Source: Pelecanus crispus
Lineage: Eukaryota; Chordata; Aves; Pelecaniformes; Pelecanidae
Reading direction: 5' to 3'
Assembly: GCF_030463565.1 (NCBI RefSeq)
Contig: NC_134676.1
Span: 27,529,228-27,593,227, forward strand
DNA: 64,000 bases
Below the pieces are notes generated by a model that was not told the DNA's origin, did no database searches, and saw only the letters and a program-made list of their open reading frames with translations. The first letter of the stretch is position 1, and every line of letters begins with the position of its first letter. Shown one piece after another: positions 61,501 through 64,000 of this stretch. Position numbers and translations under genes: made by a program.

Positions 61501-63090
61501 GTTGCTTCTGAGCTGGCCGTGTAGGGCCCAGATGTTGTAAATTGGTTGCCATGCCTTGTCTCTCACCTTCCCATTTTTCTTTTGTTTCACTGTTATTATA
61601 AAAAATTGGTAGACGGCTAATATTACAAGTCCAGGGCAAAACTACTCATACGTTTAGTGTAAGGACATTTAAATATTTAAAGCAGATGGTTCTCAATGAC
61701 CTTACATGTCTCCTTTATAAATGTATGTACTGTCTTATAGAACCATCTGCATCCCAATATGCAGCTCATATGTTTCCAAGTGTTTCCTCGTTAACCAGCA
61801 GAAAACTTCATCTTCCGCCCAACGTGAGATAAAGGTTCAAGCTTAGTTACAGTTGTGCAAAGCAGTGCTCCAGTTGGGAGCAGCATTTAGCCCAGGGCAG
61901 TGAGGTGTTTGTGCCTTGCACTTTGCATACCAGGTGGATCAACAAGGGTAGGATTTGGAGCATGTCGGCAGATTTCCGCACATGAGCTGAGTCTGGCAAG
62001 TCCAACAAGAGAAGAAATGATTTGCAAAAGCATAGCCACTGGTAACAACAGGGCATACACATCGCCTGATGTGACTGCATTGCCTCAGCAAGGCTTTTTG
62101 TGAAATGCAAAGCAATGTGGAGTGATGCATGTTTTCCCGTCCCCCTAGATCAGCCTTGCTCCTTGTTCTGTTCTTGTACAGAAGAGCAAAGCCAAACTAG
62201 TAAAAGCAATTTTCAATTCTCTGAGGGACCCAGGGGACATGAGCTCTGATCTCGTGCTTGTCTCACACTCCCTTGATTCCCTGGACTGGCAGCCTTCCTG
62301 TGCGAGTCTCCACCATGCAGAGCTGCTCCATCATTAGAGCAGTATGGTTGCCTCACTTCTTTCAAAGAAAAATCCTTTAATTTTTTAGGACTTGCCCTGT
62401 GACTGGCTGTGTGCTACCTGCACTTTTTTGGTAGGAAATAATCTTAAAGAATTATTCATAAAACATATATAAGTGGCAGGTAGATGGGAACTGGCATGCC
62501 TCTAATTTAAATTTCGATTAGAAAAAAATACAGAAATGTATTACATGAAGAACTGCTAAGAGTTGTATGGAATATTGTGTTTTAAGACCTACTGTAGATC
62601 TATGTCGGTGCCTGTGAAAGAGAGGATAATTAGTGCCCGTACTCTCAGTCATATCAGACTAAAGGTAATGGGGTGTAAGAAATGGTTCATTAGGCTCTCT
62701 CAAGTACTTTTACTGTGTCCATACTATTTATACCAGCAGAAAAAATTCAATGTCTTTAAAATCAAGTCAAAGCATTCGCCTTAGATTCTTCAGTTTAAGA
62801 AATAACATTGAGTGATGATCTCTTAAAGTCAAATGGAAAAAAAAATGTACATAAAAAACCCCCCTTAAACCAGTTTTATTAGCATGCTGTGTCACTCCAA
62901 CACAGTCTCCATGCCTATGTAAATCCTGCCTCCTTCATTTATGCTTCCCGCTATATGTTTAGCTTGCATAGGGGAAAATTTGTGGACACAGGAAGCAAGC
63001 AGGCAAATGCATATCATTTATTTTCAAGAGAAACATGCGTATGGAATATCATTTGCTTTCTGGTTTGAACAAAAGAGCAAACTGGCAAAC
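58599..63090. other. gene-poor region downstream of OTP, second part
   Basis: No supported gene. The stretch 58800-59600 is AT-rich and repeat-free with several TAAT and TTAATT words (CAATTAACATTTAATTAACA, CTTAATTGCATGAAC) and could hold enhancers. A small TA/TG inverted structure lies at 60346-60382. Confidence 0.45.
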
Positions 63091-63535
63091 AGCAACAAAT
63101 GTGAGTAAGGGAATGGAAACAATGACTGATAAAAAAGGGTTAAAAAACCAAAATATGTGTAGCTTGACTAACTGGGGAGGACAGGATGGCATGCTACAAA
63201 TGTTTGAAAGGTACAGCTATCAAATGAGGGTGGGGAAGTTATTTAGGCTGACAAAGGAGATATAAATAGGAGTAATAGGATGAAGTTAACAAAGGAAAAA
63301 TTTAGGTTAAGAATCAGGAAAAGCTTCCTGACAGCAAAATATATAATACAGCTCTGGAGCAGTTTCTCATGGGAAGTAGAGAAGCCCCATCACATGAAGC
63401 CCTATGCATTTAAAACTAAATTGGAACAACATTAGAAAATATAAGAGGAATAAAATATAAGGCTCTTTTCTGTGCACCAGAGGCTGGACTAGATAACTGG
63501 GGACTGCTCCCCCTGCCCTCTATTTCCACTTTTTT
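63091..63535 (+). mobile_element. old CR1-like LINE 3' end
   Basis: On the + strand, AGGTTAAGAATCAGGAAAAG, CTCTGGAGCAGTTTCTCATG, GAAGCCCCATC and GGCTGGACTAGATAAC follow in the order of the end of a CR1-family ORF2 and its 3' UTR. In younger copies the matching parts encode FRLEIRKN and WNRLPREV. The coding frames are lost, so it is an ancient copy. The left boundary is approximate. Confidence 0.65.
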
Positions 63536-64000
63536 CTGGTTCTTTGCTAACAATGTGCCATTTGTACTTTCTAGAAAAGTAACTAGCACAGCAAGGGTAA
63601 ATTTGGGAGTCAGTCTATTAGCATAAATTACACTATATATCTACAAGATAATAAGGGCATAGCAAAGACACATTGTACTAATACTGCATGCAATTCTGAG
63701 TGCGCTTTTGAACATACCTCATTTTTTGATTTGCAGTCTTGGGACCTCCATTTTGAGAATTTGGCCCTAGGTAAAGTGCTTAGTCTGGTACCTTCGCAGT
63801 CCCTGGCAAGAATTAAATGAGCTGCATTTGACACTGTATGCTCCACATGTGGAGTGGGAGACACCGCTAAAAACAGGTGTGGAACACCCACAGCTACCGC
63901 TGGCTTGAAGGGGGAGTGGCGGTCCTCAGCACCCTTTGGTGGCAGGTCCTTCCGATAGCTCTTGGGTCAGTGGCTTGTTTTGCACAGCGCTACAGAAACA
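63536..64000. other. window end, nothing recognised
   Basis: Unique-looking sequence up to the end of the window. The 87-codon minus frame at 63891-63628 has no recognisable family. Confidence 0.5.

Noticed and set aside
1..64000. CRISPR arrays, operons, rRNA genes, integrase/attachment systems
   Set aside because: None is visible, and the window is vertebrate nuclear DNA with spliced genes and LINEs.

Overview
The window looks like bird nuclear DNA. It holds several 5'-truncated CR1 LINE copies with the typical tail of octamer repeats (ATTCTATG), an avian-type solo retroviral LTR, compact spliced genes and very GC-rich CpG islands. Two protein-coding genes can be supported, both on the + strand. 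They are the 3' part of TBCA (tubulin folding cofactor A, exons 2-4, about 4.05-17.98 kb) and the complete homeobox gene OTP (orthopedia, three coding exons, about 39.17-44.88 kb). From general knowledge, TBCA and OTP are neighbours in other vertebrates (human 5q14.1; the chicken copies are on chromosome Z), so this is an ordinary syntenic block.

Layout. 1-4.05 kb is TBCA intron 1 with a nearly intact CR1 fragment. TBCA introns 2 and 3 (4.2-17.7 kb) hold a possible LTR, more CR1 and simple repeats. A 1.5 kb CR1 ends only 82 bp before the last TBCA exon. 18-31.6 kb is intergenic, with a cluster of small CR1 tails, one solo LTR and an old CR1. 31.7-39.2 kb is a chain of CpG islands alternating with AT-rich, TAAT-rich blocks. 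It looks like the regulatory landscape of OTP, and at about 31.97 kb it also carries a housekeeping-type promoter signature (NRF1 and YY1 motifs) facing the minus strand. 39.2-46.2 kb is OTP with its introns and 3' UTR. 46.2-64 kb is a gene-poor region downstream of OTP with a (TTCC)17 microsatellite, possible regulatory blocks and an old CR1.

The two genes are functionally unrelated. TBCA is a ubiquitous tubulin chaperone. OTP is a transcription factor of hypothalamic neuroendocrine development, and most of the non-repetitive sequence around it probably serves its expression. I found no operon, CRISPR array, tRNA or rRNA gene and no new multi-gene system. The least explained signal is the minus-strand promoter-like island between TBCA and OTP. 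Statements about conservation are inference, since no alignment could be run.
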